Shown here in pieces: positions 36,270 through 45,373 of a stretch of DNA of 64,000 nt. The position numbers and the translations under genes are program-made. Numbering within the stretch: the first letter of the stretch is position 1; every line of letters begins with the position of its first letter. Source of the stretch: Fimbriiglobus ruber (lineage in GTDB: Bacteria; Planctomycetota; Planctomycetia; Gemmatales; Gemmataceae); assembly GCF_002197845.1 (NCBI RefSeq), contig NZ_NIDE01000017.1, positions 790,712-854,711 of the forward strand, read 5' to 3'. Below the pieces are notes generated by a model. It was not told where the DNA came from. It did not search any database and worked only from the letters and a program-made list of their open reading frames with translations.

Positions 36270-36699
36270 GAGCCGTCCGTGGTTATTTCAAGTAGAGGGC
36301 AACGAGCCGTTAGCTTACTCGACGCAGCCGGGTGGTGTCAGCGGGAGTTGAGGAGCGGCGGCTCGAATACCGGCGGAACAGCAAGGGTCGCGAACAGACG
36401 ATCATCCGCACACGAGCGGCCCGGCGAGACCGTATGGTTGCACACTTACGAAGCGTATGTGCGGCAAACCTGGGCTGGACCCGCGGGTTAAATTATTCTG
36501 AGCCGTGCGTCTAATACTCCTTCTTCCATGACGATACGGCGAATCCGCCATTCAGCCAGTTCGTCGGCGCGGATGTTGCTCTGTCGATGTTCTGTCTGTC
36601 TCCGCCGAACTCACTTTTTCATCTTCGCTCCTGGTATACCCTGTTGATCGGGTAGACTATCGGGCGACCGTCCACTCACACCCACGGGACGCCGACAAC
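36270..36699. other. Intergenic region with hairpin potential, content unassigned
   Basis: No gene is supported between prmC and the DUF1559 gene. GCACA and TGTGC flank TACG/CGTA near 36438-36460 and could form a stem. The 36290-36500 stretch is well structured by eye, but I could not match it to tmRNA, RNase P, SRP or a group II intron. Confidence 0.4.
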
Positions 36700-37668
36700 A
36701 TGCGAAGGAACGACCCTGCCAGCCGGCGCGCATTCACCCTGATCGAACTCCTGGTCGTCATTGCCATCATTGCGATCCTCATCGGCCTCCTGCTGCCCGC
36801 CGTGCAGAAAGTCCGCGAGGCGGCTGCCCGCATGAAGTGCGAGAACAATCTCAAGCAGATCGGCCTGGCCATGCACAACTTCCACGACACGAACCAGGTG
36901 CTGCCCCCGGGCTACTTCTTCTACGGCACGCCGACCCAGGGGCAGGTCGACTGGAGCGAGTCGACCTGGGTGCTACGGGTGTTGCCGTACATGGAACAAA
37001 CCGCCCTTTACAACACGATCAATTACAGCACGTTCCTTTCCCCGCCCGGCGGTAGCGCCAGCGTGTCGAGCTTCGGCCAAAACGGGGCTAACACCCTCGC
37101 CGTGCGGACGACCCCGGTGAGCACCTTGGTCTGCCCCTCATCGCCCAACGACGGAACCCTGATCGCCTCCTCGCTACTCCGCGGCAACTACGTGGCGAAC
37201 GGCGGCGTCGGGGAAATGGTGTACACGACCACGCCGCCGGACCACACGATCTCCCAGGGCGTCTTCTTCCTGGCCAGCCGGATTCGCATCACCGACATCA
37301 CGGACGGGACGAGCCAGACCGCCTTCGCGTCGGAAGTCATCACACCGATCGGCCAGGACTTCCGCGGCATCATGCACTACCCCGAGGGACCGATCTACCA
37401 GCACACCTACACGCCCAATTCCGGCACGGACGAGAACCGGTCGGGCTACTGCGTCAACACCCCCCAGACGCCCTGCACCACCACGTACACGGCGTACAAC
37501 AACGTCCGCCTGCTGTACACCGCCCGCAGCATGCACACCGGCGGCGTGAACCTGTTATTGGGCGACGGCAGCGTCCGGTTCGTGTCGAACTCGGTCGCCA
37601 CGAACACCTGGCGGGCGTTGAGTACGCCGCAAGCCATCGCCGGCGAGGTGATTGTCGGAGACTTTTGA
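36700..37668 (+). CDS. DUF1559 prepilin-like protein
   Basis: A 322-residue protein of the planctomycete DUF1559 family. The type IV pilin-like N-terminus is RRAFTLIELLVVIAIIAILI, with Glu at position 5 after the cleavage site. The SBP_bac_10/DUF1559 body has NNLKQIGLAMHNFHDTN and near the end HTGGVNLLLGDGSVRFVSN, the family signature. It is probably processed by a prepilin peptidase and placed at the envelope. A lipoprotein gene follows after 40 bases, likely in the same operon. Confidence 0.93.
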   Translation: MRRNDPASRRAFTLIELLVVIAIIAILIGLLLPAVQKVREAAARMKCENNLKQIGLAMHNFHDTNQVLPPGYFFYGTPTQGQVDWSESTWVLRVLPYMEQTALYNTINYSTFLSPPGGSASVSSFGQNGANTLAVRTTPVSTLVCPSSPNDGTLIASSLLRGNYVANGGVGEMVYTTTPPDHTISQGVFFLASRIRITDITDGTSQTAFASEVITPIGQDFRGIMHYPEGPIYQHTYTPNSGTDENRSGYCVNTPQTPCTTTYTAYNNVRLLYTARSMHTGGVNLLLGDGSVRFVSNSVATNTWRALSTPQAIAGEVIVGDF

Positions 37669-37708
37669 GCGGTCGCTCCGGAACCTTTTCATTCACCGGA
37701 GGACGCCC

Positions 37709-38137
37709 GTGAACGGGATCATGTTTGTCATGCGTGCCGCACCGCTGGTCGTGCTGCTGATCGCACTTATGGGCTGCGAGGCGAGCATGTTACCGGTCGA
37801 GGGCTATGTCACGCTCGACGGCCAGCCGCTCGAACAAGGGGTCATCGAATTCGAGCCGGCGGACGGCAACGGTCCGACCAGCGGCGGCCCCATCGTCAAC
37901 GGCCGCTACGAACTGGCCGGGACCGCTCGAATGCCCGCCGGGTCCAAAACCGTCCGCATCCGGGCGTTCCGCAAGACGGGGAAGAAGATTCCGCCCTTCC
38001 CCGGCTCGTCCGAGCGCGTCGACGAAATGGAGCAGTGCGTTCCGAAGGAGTACAACGACCGCAGCACGCAAAAAGTGACCGTCGAGGCCGGCAAGAAGAA
38101 CGTGATCGATTTCGATATCAAGTTGAAGCCCCGGTAG
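37709..38137 (+). CDS. Small lipoprotein with a carboxypeptidase-regulatory-like domain
   Basis: I choose GTG 37709, because CGGAGG lies about 6 bases before it, giving 142 residues. The N-terminus is hydrophobic and ends in the lipobox LMGC, so the mature protein is membrane-anchored. The body, VEGYVTLDGQPLEQGVIEF and AGSKTVRIRAFRKTGKK, is the short beta-sandwich often found beside DUF1559 genes in planctomycetes. Its location 40 bases after the DUF1559 stop supports one operon, closed by the hairpin at 38168. Confidence 0.82.
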   Translation: MNGIMFVMRAAPLVVLLIALMGCEASMLPVEGYVTLDGQPLEQGVIEFEPADGNGPTSGGPIVNGRYELAGTARMPAGSKTVRIRAFRKTGKKIPPFPGSSERVDEMEQCVPKEYNDRSTQKVTVEAGKKNVIDFDIKLKPR

Positions 38138-38167
38138 CACCCGTCGTTGCCCACACAGGAAACAAAA

Positions 38168-38209
38168 CCGCCCGCGGCCCCGGTCTATCAAGACCGGGGC
38201 CGCGGGCGG
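38168..38209. terminator. Bidirectional hairpin terminator
   Basis: CCGCCCGCGGCCCCGGTCT (38168-38186) pairs perfectly with AGACCGGGGCCGCGGGCGG (38191-38209) over a 4-base loop. It sits between two converging stops at 38137 and 38229. Confidence 0.85.
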
Positions 38210-38228
38210 TCGACGTCTTACGTCGCTG

Positions 38229-39062
38229 TTACTTCGCCGCGGACGCCAGTGGGTCGCGGGTCGAGGCGGCGGCCGCGATCAGCTTCGGGAAGGCCTCGTT
38301 CAGCGAGTCCCCGGCCCGAACGATCACGCGCTTCTGCTCGACTTCCGTCCGCCCGTTGACTTCGATTTCGGCCTTCATGTCGTAGAAGAACGATTCGCCG
38401 GCAACGAGGCTCGGGGTGTGGAACTGGCGGGTGGCGCCGGTCCCCTTGGTGAGCACACCGTCCACGTACAGCTTCGCGTCGGCCGGCAGTTCGACGGTCA
38501 ATTGGGCCGATTTTGCGGGTTCGACCGCCTTCACAACCACCACGGGCGCGGCCATTTCGGGAACGACAACGACCGGGGCAGCCGGGACTTCAACGACGCC
38601 GCTGATGACGGTGCCGATACAGCCACTGCTCATGACCGGGGCCGGAACCGAGCCGATGCAGCTCGACCCGTAGCAACTGCCGTAGCAGGAGCCATAGCTG
38701 CTGCCGTAACAGGAGCCGTAGCAACTGCCGTAGCACGAGCTATAGCTGCTGCCGTAGCACGAGCCGTAGCACGACCCGGAGTGGGTGAAGCACGACCGGA
38801 CGCGGGCACAGAAGGCGGCGACGTGCGGGCACCGCGGGCCGCCGTAGCAGGACGACCCGTAGCACGAAGAGCCGGAGCAGGACGACCCGTAGCACGAGGA
38901 GCCGTAACAGGACGACCCGTAACAGGACGACCCGTAGCACGAGGAGCCGTAGCAACTGCCGGTGCACGAGCCGGAGCAGCTTGCGTACGCGGGCGTCTGC
39001 CATCCGAACGCGGTCGCATCGGGCGCCCCGGCCACCGCGGTCATGAGAAGAATGCTGTACAT
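38229..39062 (-). CDS. Exported Cys/Tyr/Gly/Ser-rich repeat protein with a TIGR03000 domain
   Basis: A 277-residue protein. ATG 39062 begins a short signal-like segment (SILLMTAVAGAPDATAFG). Residues about 29-140 are repeats of CYGSS and CYGS, with dozens of cysteines. The end, VELPADAKLYVDGVLTKGTG with FFYDMKAEIEVNGRTEVE, is the planctomycete-specific TIGR03000 domain. The cysteines could crosslink it into the cell envelope; that is inference. Repeats cause an open antisense frame that is not a gene. Confidence 0.87.
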   Translation of the reverse strand: MYSILLMTAVAGAPDATAFGWQTPAYASCSGSCTGSCYGSSCYGSSCYGSSCYGSSCYGSSCSGSSCYGSSCYGGPRCPHVAAFCARVRSCFTHSGSCYGSCYGSSYSSCYGSCYGSCYGSSYGSCYGSCYGSSCIGSVPAPVMSSGCIGTVISGVVEVPAAPVVVVPEMAAPVVVVKAVEPAKSAQLTVELPADAKLYVDGVLTKGTGATRQFHTPSLVAGESFFYDMKAEIEVNGRTEVEQKRVIVRAGDSLNEAFPKLIAAAASTRDPLASAAK

Positions 39063-39209
39063 ACCGCTTACCTCCAGTGTTGCGATACCATGAGCCGGAT
39101 GCGGTCACCCGACATAGGTCAATCGTAAGACTGGAGAAGCTAGGCGTCAAAAGCAATTGGGGTAAACCGGGCAATTTGAGACGCTTACCGGCGGTACAGA
39201 CCGCTCGAA

Positions 39210-40469
39210 CTACTGCCACCCGCGGCGCCGGAAGAGCCAGCCCGCGACGGCGACCCAGCACCCGGCAAGTCCGGCGGCCGCCGCGAGGTGAATCCAGTGT
39301 TCGGTCGTGTAGCTCATGGTGATGGCGGCGTGCAGCACCCGCGGGCCATGGAACTCGAGCGCGAGGTACGGGATGCCGGGAATCCCGTTCTGCTGGCAAA
39401 TCATCAACACCAGCGCGACCGAGAGCAGGTAGCACATCGAACCCATAAACGCGGCCCGCTGCGTCTTCGCGAGTGTCGCGACCGTCATGCCGATGCCGAG
39501 GAACCCGGTCGCCATCGCGAGTAACGCGAGCCAAAAGAACAGTGTTTCCAGAATCTCGAATTTGTAAATCCCGGCCAGGGTGGCAGCCAGTCCGATGCCG
39601 AGTGCCGGGTAAAACAAGAATTTCGCGGTCAGGATCTCGGCCGGCGATGCCGGGGATAACGCTTGTGCCAACAACACCCCCCGCTCCCGCTCCTCGCAGT
39701 TCAGCGTCGGCAGCAGGTAAACGCACGAGAAATAGAGCGCGAACACGACCATGCCGGTCGCGATCGCGGACCGGAAGTCGAGCGTCTTGGCGCCGATCCC
39801 CTCGCGCTTGAACTCGATGGGCACCGGGGGCGGAATCGTCGCGGGGCCGGGAGCGGCGTCCCGCAACCGGGCGACCTGGGCGTCGAGTTGGTGGAACGAG
39901 TCGCGGACGGCCCACAGGTCGTCGGCCCCCGGGTCCGGGGCAATCAAGCGGCTGGGGTCGGCCCCGACGGCCCGGAGGTAGGCGACCGCTTCCGTCTGTC
40001 GGGCGTCGCGGGCGGCCCGCCAGAGCCACGCCTCGTAAGGGGCCATCGCGGCGGCCAACTCGGGCGGGTGTTCGATCGTCACGACCCGCTTCGGCCGGCC
40101 GGTGGCCGCGTCATACGTCTCGCGAACCCAGATCGCGCCCGTGCCCGGCGGGTCTTGGACGAGTTCGTTCAGGTTCGCGGGGACTTGTTGAAACATCACC
40201 GACGGCCCGAGGGCCGGCGGGACGTGACTACTTAATTCCCTGACGAATGGCGTCTCGTCGTTGTACCGGACTATGCACCGGTGGACCCCGTCCACGAGCG
40301 CCCCGCCCCCGGTCCCGCCCGCCCCGGCCCCGGGGTTGAACACCGACAGGAGCAGTGCGGCGACGACGAGCAACCCGGCGAGCGCGATCCCGCCCCGGTT
40401 CGCGAAGTGCCGCTGCACTTCCTTGACCAGTAACGCCCGAAGGATGTAGATGCGCATGGGGGTCGACAC
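39210..40469 (-). CDS. ABC transporter permease (NatB/ABC-2 type)
   Basis: A 419-residue membrane protein. One membrane helix near residues 23-44 (GIALAGLLVVAALLLSVF) is followed by a large outside domain of about 170 residues, then about five helices from residue 230 on (GMVVFALYFSCVYLLPTL, ALGIGLAATLAGI, WLALLAMATGFLGIGMTV, YLLSVALVLMICQQ, LAAAAGLAGCWVAVAGWLF). NCEERERGVLLAQALSPASP is typical of ABC-2 permeases. The gene starts 32 bases after the ATPase gene ends, so they form one exporter operon. The substrate is unknown. Confidence 0.88.
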   Translation of the reverse strand: MSTPMRIYILRALLVKEVQRHFANRGGIALAGLLVVAALLLSVFNPGAGAGGTGGGALVDGVHRCIVRYNDETPFVRELSSHVPPALGPSVMFQQVPANLNELVQDPPGTGAIWVRETYDAATGRPKRVVTIEHPPELAAAMAPYEAWLWRAARDARQTEAVAYLRAVGADPSRLIAPDPGADDLWAVRDSFHQLDAQVARLRDAAPGPATIPPPVPIEFKREGIGAKTLDFRSAIATGMVVFALYFSCVYLLPTLNCEERERGVLLAQALSPASPAEILTAKFLFYPALGIGLAATLAGIYKFEILETLFFWLALLAMATGFLGIGMTVATLAKTQRAAFMGSMCYLLSVALVLMICQQNGIPGIPYLALEFHGPRVLHAAITMSYTTEHWIHLAAAAGLAGCWVAVAGWLFRRRGWQ

Positions 40470-40501
40470 TCTTCCAGGTCGTAAGGTGCGTTACGTGGTG
40501 G

Positions 40502-41383
40502 TCACTCGAACGACTGGCCAGTCAACTTCAAAAACGTCGCGTGGAAATCGAACTCGCGGGTGCGGATGCTCGCGACGTGGCCGGCGCGGACGGTCTCGGC
40601 CAGTCGCTGGCGGTCGGCGTCCGCATCCATGTCGAACGCGAGCCGCTCGCCGGAGTGCAGGATCACGTCCGCCTGCCGCTCGGTGTGTTCTTGTTTGAGC
40701 GCGAGCGGCGAGTCGAGGGCCACGAGCTTGCCCTTGCACACGATCCCGACCCGGTCGCAGATCTTCTCCACCTCGTCCATGTCGTGCGTGGTGAGAACGA
40801 CGGTCGCCCCGGCCGCGACCCGCTCCCGCAAGATGCGGTGAACGACCTCGGCCGAGTGGATGTCGAGGTTGGCGGTGGGCTCGTCCAGGTAGAGGATTTT
40901 CGGCTCGTGGAGCAAGGCACGGGCAAGAAGGAGCTTGCGGCGCATTCCGAGCGAGTACCCGCGGACCGGGAGGTTCGCGGCCTCTTCCAGTTCCACCATT
41001 CGCAGGCAGTCGCGGACGCGGAGGCGCGGGGCGGCGTACAGGTCGGCGAAGAATTCGAGATTTCGCCGGCCGGTGAACTCCTCGAAGTGGTTCTCGCGGT
41101 CCGGGACGTAGCCGAACAGCGGCTTGATCGCGGCCCACTCGCGGACCACGTCGTGCCCGGCCACGGTCACCCGCCCGGCGGTCGGCTGCCGCTGGCCGAT
41201 GAGGACGCGGATGGTCGTGGACTTGCCGGCCCCGTTCGGCCCGAGCAGGCCGAACAGTTCACCCCGGCGGATGTCCAGGCTCAGCCCGTCCACCGCCGCG
41301 AACGAGCCGTAGTGGACGCGGAGCCCGTCGATGCGGATCGCGGGGTCGTGCGAGGGCGAAGGGGTAGGATCTCCCACGATCAC
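40502..41383 (-). CDS. ABC transporter ATP-binding protein
   Basis: A 293-residue ATPase. Walker A is GLLGPNGAGKSTTIRVLIG, the signature is YSLGMRRKLLLARALLHEP (LSGGQ replaced by YSLGM, as in many NatA-type proteins), Walker B is KILYLDEPTANLDIHS, and the switch His is in VVLTTHDMDEVEKI. It energises the permease encoded next to it. A foldback lies between its start and the end of metH. Confidence 0.93.
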   Translation of the reverse strand: MIVGDPTPSPSHDPAIRIDGLRVHYGSFAAVDGLSLDIRRGELFGLLGPNGAGKSTTIRVLIGQRQPTAGRVTVAGHDVVREWAAIKPLFGYVPDRENHFEEFTGRRNLEFFADLYAAPRLRVRDCLRMVELEEAANLPVRGYSLGMRRKLLLARALLHEPKILYLDEPTANLDIHSAEVVHRILRERVAAGATVVLTTHDMDEVEKICDRVGIVCKGKLVALDSPLALKQEHTERQADVILHSGERLAFDMDADADRQRLAETVRAGHVASIRTREFDFHATFLKLTGQSFE

Positions 41384-41422
41384 CGGGCCTTCAATTCTTC
41401 TTTGGTGCGCTCAAATCTTGCA

Positions 41423-41508
41423 GGCGAGCGGGGGACGTGAGTCCCCTGATTCTCGTTCTATCAGCGGCATCCCAAGGAGAATCAGGGGACTCACGTCCCC
41501 CGCTCGCC
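41423..41508. repeat. Foldback element F: perfect 32-nt inverted repeat
   Basis: GGCGAGCGGGGGACGTGAGT and on to 41454 is the exact reverse complement of 41477-41508, with a 22-base spacer. It begins 28 bases beyond the metH stop. Confidence 0.93.
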
Positions 41509-41536
41509 GGGACCGCGGAAACCAATCATAGCACCG

Positions 41537-44500
41537 TTATTCGTCGCCTTCGTCCCCGATCGTGCCGCCGCGCTGGATGTTGAAATATTTCGCGTTCGGG
41601 TGGTGCATGATGATCGCGGTCGTCGATTGCTCCGGTTCGAGCTGGAAGGTGTCCGTGAGGGTGATGCCGACCCGCTCCGGCTCGATGAGTTTGAACAACC
41701 CGGCCTGGTCTTCCAGGTTCGGGCACGCCGGGTAGCCGAAGCCGTACCGCTTGCCGCGGTAGTGCCCCTTGAACAGTTTCTGGACGACCGGCGAGTCCGC
41801 CCCGCCGATGCCCCACTCGCGCCGGAGCTGCTGGTGGAAGTATTCGGCCAGCGCCTCGGCCGTCTCCACGCCCAACCCGTGCAGGTACAGGTAGTCCTTG
41901 TACTGCCCGCTTTCCTTCAACTTCATCGCCTGGACACTGACCTCGTGCCCGGCGGTGACGGCCGCGAACGCCACGTAGTCGACCGCGCGGCCGTCCCGGG
42001 CCGGCTCCACGTAGTCGGACAGGCAGAGGTATTCGCCCCAGTCTTGCCGCGGGAACTCGAACGACTGCCGCGGGGTCATGTGGTCGTCGCCGTAAACGAC
42101 GAGCGTGTTCCCGTCGGCCGCGGCCGGGAAGTAGCCGTAGGTCACGGCCGGACGGAGGATGTTCTCGGCCAGGCACCACGCTTTAAGGCGTTCGAGGGCG
42201 GGCAGCGCCTCGGTCTGCATCTGCCGCTCATATTCCGCCGGCTTCACACCCGCCTTGCGGAAGCCCCATTGCGTGCTGAACAGCGTCCGCTCGTTCAGGA
42301 ACCGGAATACGTCCTTGAGCGCGAAGTCGGTCCGGGCGCGTAACCCGAGGAACGGCGGTACCGGGATGTCCGGAGACTGCGGGAGCGTCGGCGAACGACG
42401 GTAGCGCAGGGCCGCAGCCGCGTCGTGCGCGGGGCAGCAACCGGGGCAAGGCGTGTGGCTGCGGGGCGCCTTCTCGATCGCCCGCGGCCGGTCCGCGTCC
42501 GCCCGGCCGCGGGGCTGCATCACGCCCTTGATGGCTATGCTGCCGGCGTTTTCCAGCTTTTTACGTGTCACCAACTCGTCCATGATGCGGAGGCCGGCGA
42601 ACGCGTCTTCGCCGAAGTACAGCGGGCCGCGGTAAATGTCCCGCAGGTCGTGTTCGACGTACCGCCGGTTGAGGGCCGCGCCGCCAAGGATGACGGGCGG
42701 GGCGAGGCCGCGGTCGTTCAGGGTGATGAGGTCTTCCTTCATCACCACAGTCGATTTCACCAGGAGGCCGGACATGCCGATGGCGTCCGCGTTCGCCTTC
42801 TGGAACTCGGTAATCATGTTCTCGATCGGCTGCTTGATGCCGATGTTGAACACCTTGTACCCGTTGTTGGTCAGGATGATGTCCACGAGGTTCTTGCCGA
42901 TGTCGTGCACATCTCCCTTGACCGTCGCGAGGACGATCTTCCCCTTCTCCGCTCCCTCGACCTTCTCCATGAACTGTTCGAGGTAGGCGACGGCCGCCTT
43001 CATCACCTCCGCGGACTGGAGGACGAAGGGGAGCTGCATCTGGCCCGAGCCGAACAGGTCGCCGACCGTTTTCATGCCGTCGAGCAGGACGCGGTTGATG
43101 ATGTCGAGCGGGGAGTGCAGGCCGCGCGCCGTTTCGAGGTCGGCGATCAGCGACTCTCGGCGGCCCTGAATGATCGCCTGCTTGAGTCGCTCCTCGACGG
43201 TCTCGCCGAGGCTCGACCCCTTCTTGGACTCGACCTTCTTGTCCGCGTAGTGTTCGATCAGTTGGTGGAGCGGGTCGCCGTCCGCCCGGTCGTCGAACAG
43301 CAGCCGGCGGCAGAGCTCCCGGCCCGTGTCGTCGATCCGGGCGAGCGGGAGGATCTTCGACGAGTGGAGGATGGCCGAATCGAGGCCGTGCTCCAGGGCG
43401 TAGTGCAGGTAGACCGAGTTCAGTACCTGCCGGGTGTACGGGGCGAGCCCGAACGAGCAGTTCGATAGCCCGATGTGCGTGAGCGCGCCGGGTAGCTCGG
43501 TCTTGATCCGGCGGATCGCGTCGAAGGTCGCGATCGCGGACTTCCGCGTTTGCTCCTGCCCGGTTGAAAGGGGGAAGACGAGCGGGTCGAACATGAGGTC
43601 GGTCGGCGGGATGCCGTACTCGTGGACCACGATGTCGTAGATCCGCTTGGCCACCTCGAATTTCCAGTCCGCGGTGTCCGCCTGGCCCTTCTCGTCGATC
43701 GTCAGGGCGACGAGGGCGGCCCCGTACTTCTTCGCGAGTATCGTCTTCGGGTCGAGCGTCTTCCGGCCGTCTTCGAGGTTGATCGAGTTGATGATCGTCT
43801 TGCCGCTACACAGCTTCAGCGCGGCCTCGATGACCGGCACCTCGGTGCTGTCGAGCATGAGCGGCTTCGTCAGCACGGCGTTGTACCGCTTGACGACTTC
43901 CTTCATGTCGCGGACGCCGTCGCGGCCGACGTAGTCGACGCACACGTCGAGGATGTGGGCGCCCTCGCGCTCCTGCTCCTGGGCCATTTCGACTAGGCCG
44001 TGCCAGTCGTCTTTTTCGAGAAGTTGCTTGAACTTCCGCGAGCCGTTCGTGTTCGTCCGCTCGCCGACGAGTAGCGGTCTTTGGTCCACCACGAGGTCTT
44101 GCGCGCTTTGCAAGCTCGACACCGCCGGCAGGTAGACCGGTTTCCGCGCGACGGGCTTGCGGCCGTGCAGACGGTCGCAGACTGCCTTGAGGTGGGCGTG
44201 GGTCGTCCCGCAGCACCCGCCGATGATGTTCGCTCCGAACTCGGTAACGAACCGCTCCAGCCAGTCGGCGAGCGGCTCGGGGGCGAGCGGGAAGTACGCT
44301 TCGCTCCCGCGCGTCTCGGGCAGGCCGGCGTTCGGTAGCACGCTGAGTAGCTTGTCGCTGTGCTGGCTCAGGTGCTTGAAGCTGGACAGCATCAGGTCCG
44401 GGCCGACGCCGCAGTTCATGCCGATGACATCGATCCCGGTGAGGTCCGCGAGGGCGACCAGGGCGGTCGGGATGTCCGTCCCGGGGAGCATCTTCTGGTT

Positions 44501-45115
44501 CGCGTCGATGATGGTGAGTTGGACCATCAGCGGGATGCGGACGCCGGCGCGCTCCATCTCCTCGATCGCGGTGATGGCGACGCACTTCGCCTGGAGGATG
44601 TCGAAACAGGTCTCGACCAGGATGGCGTCGACCCGCTCGTCGATCATGGCCCGGAGTTGCGGGCGGTAGGCGTCGGCGAGGGTATCGAAGTCGACCCAGA
44701 TGGCCGGGTCGGTGAGCGACGGCATCTTCGTACCCGGGCCGACCGATCCGACCACGAACCGCGGGCGGTCCGCGGTGGCGAACTCGGCGGCGGCTTCCTT
44801 CGCGAGCCGGATGTTGGCCCGGTTGATCTCGTCGATCTTGTCGGCCATCTTGAACTCGCCGAGTCCGATCACGTTGGCGTTGAACGTGTTCGTCTCGACC
44901 GCGTCGCACCCGGCGGCGAAGAATCCCTGGTGGATCTCCTTGATCCATTGCGGGTGCGTGTAGACGAGGGCGTCGGACAGGTTCATCAGCGACTTGCCGT
45001 CCGGCCCGTAGCCCCAGTCCTTGTCGGTCGGTTTGTAGCGGTGAAGGCTGGTCCCCATCCCGCCGTCGAGAATGACGACGCGTTCGCGGGCGAGGCTGAG
45101 GAAGTCGGTCGGCAT
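41537..45115 (-). CDS. metH: Cobalamin-dependent methionine synthase
   Basis: A 1192-residue, full-length MetH that moves a methyl group from methyltetrahydrofolate via cobalamin to homocysteine. Domains in order: homocysteine-binding (LDGGMGTSLHRYKPTDKDWG; zinc ligands in NIIGGCCGTTHAHL), pterin-binding (LLVGERTNTNGSRKF), cobalamin-binding (cap, then VKGDVHDIGKNLVDII), and the AdoMet activation domain (RPAVTYGYFPAAADG). A 60-residue linker before the activation domain is Pro/Arg-rich with several cysteines, longer than usual. No cobalamin riboswitch was recognised upstream. Confidence 0.96.
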   Translation of the reverse strand: MPTDFLSLARERVVILDGGMGTSLHRYKPTDKDWGYGPDGKSLMNLSDALVYTHPQWIKEIHQGFFAAGCDAVETNTFNANVIGLGEFKMADKIDEINRANIRLAKEAAAEFATADRPRFVVGSVGPGTKMPSLTDPAIWVDFDTLADAYRPQLRAMIDERVDAILVETCFDILQAKCVAITAIEEMERAGVRIPLMVQLTIIDANQKMLPGTDIPTALVALADLTGIDVIGMNCGVGPDLMLSSFKHLSQHSDKLLSVLPNAGLPETRGSEAYFPLAPEPLADWLERFVTEFGANIIGGCCGTTHAHLKAVCDRLHGRKPVARKPVYLPAVSSLQSAQDLVVDQRPLLVGERTNTNGSRKFKQLLEKDDWHGLVEMAQEQEREGAHILDVCVDYVGRDGVRDMKEVVKRYNAVLTKPLMLDSTEVPVIEAALKLCSGKTIINSINLEDGRKTLDPKTILAKKYGAALVALTIDEKGQADTADWKFEVAKRIYDIVVHEYGIPPTDLMFDPLVFPLSTGQEQTRKSAIATFDAIRRIKTELPGALTHIGLSNCSFGLAPYTRQVLNSVYLHYALEHGLDSAILHSSKILPLARIDDTGRELCRRLLFDDRADGDPLHQLIEHYADKKVESKKGSSLGETVEERLKQAIIQGRRESLIADLETARGLHSPLDIINRVLLDGMKTVGDLFGSGQMQLPFVLQSAEVMKAAVAYLEQFMEKVEGAEKGKIVLATVKGDVHDIGKNLVDIILTNNGYKVFNIGIKQPIENMITEFQKANADAIGMSGLLVKSTVVMKEDLITLNDRGLAPPVILGGAALNRRYVEHDLRDIYRGPLYFGEDAFAGLRIMDELVTRKKLENAGSIAIKGVMQPRGRADADRPRAIEKAPRSHTPCPGCCPAHDAAAALRYRRSPTLPQSPDIPVPPFLGLRARTDFALKDVFRFLNERTLFSTQWGFRKAGVKPAEYERQMQTEALPALERLKAWCLAENILRPAVTYGYFPAAADGNTLVVYGDDHMTPRQSFEFPRQDWGEYLCLSDYVEPARDGRAVDYVAFAAVTAGHEVSVQAMKLKESGQYKDYLYLHGLGVETAEALAEYFHQQLRREWGIGGADSPVVQKLFKGHYRGKRYGFGYPACPNLEDQAGLFKLIEPERVGITLTDTFQLEPEQSTTAIIMHHPNAKYFNIQRGGTIGDEGDE

Positions 45116-45373
45116 GTCGGCGCACTCGATTCGGGGACGTAACTCCCCTGCGGACCAAGATGACTAAGTCTATCAGTATAGATATTCGACTGTCGACGCG
45201 GGTTCGCATTAGCCGGGAGATTCGTGAACACGGGCCAAGTGAACATCTCATAACTGGCTTCGCTTCTTTGACTACGGGGTATTCGGGTGGTACTGTGGGC
45301 ACGGTTCGGGCAGACCGGGATCGACCGGTCTTTCGCCGGCCACAGTGCGAAAACGCATCCCGCGAGTGTGCGA

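Noticed and set aside
36290-36510. Structured RNA or group II intron remnant upstream of the DUF1559 gene
   Set aside because: Hairpins can be drawn, but no diagnostic sequence of tmRNA, RNase P, SRP or intron domain V was found.
41600-45142. Several 250-350-residue plus-strand frames opposite metH
   Set aside because: They overlap the complete MetH frame and show no motif or ribosome site pattern.
45116-45373. Possible cobalamin riboswitch before metH
   Set aside because: The conserved B12-box pattern was not seen on the minus strand.
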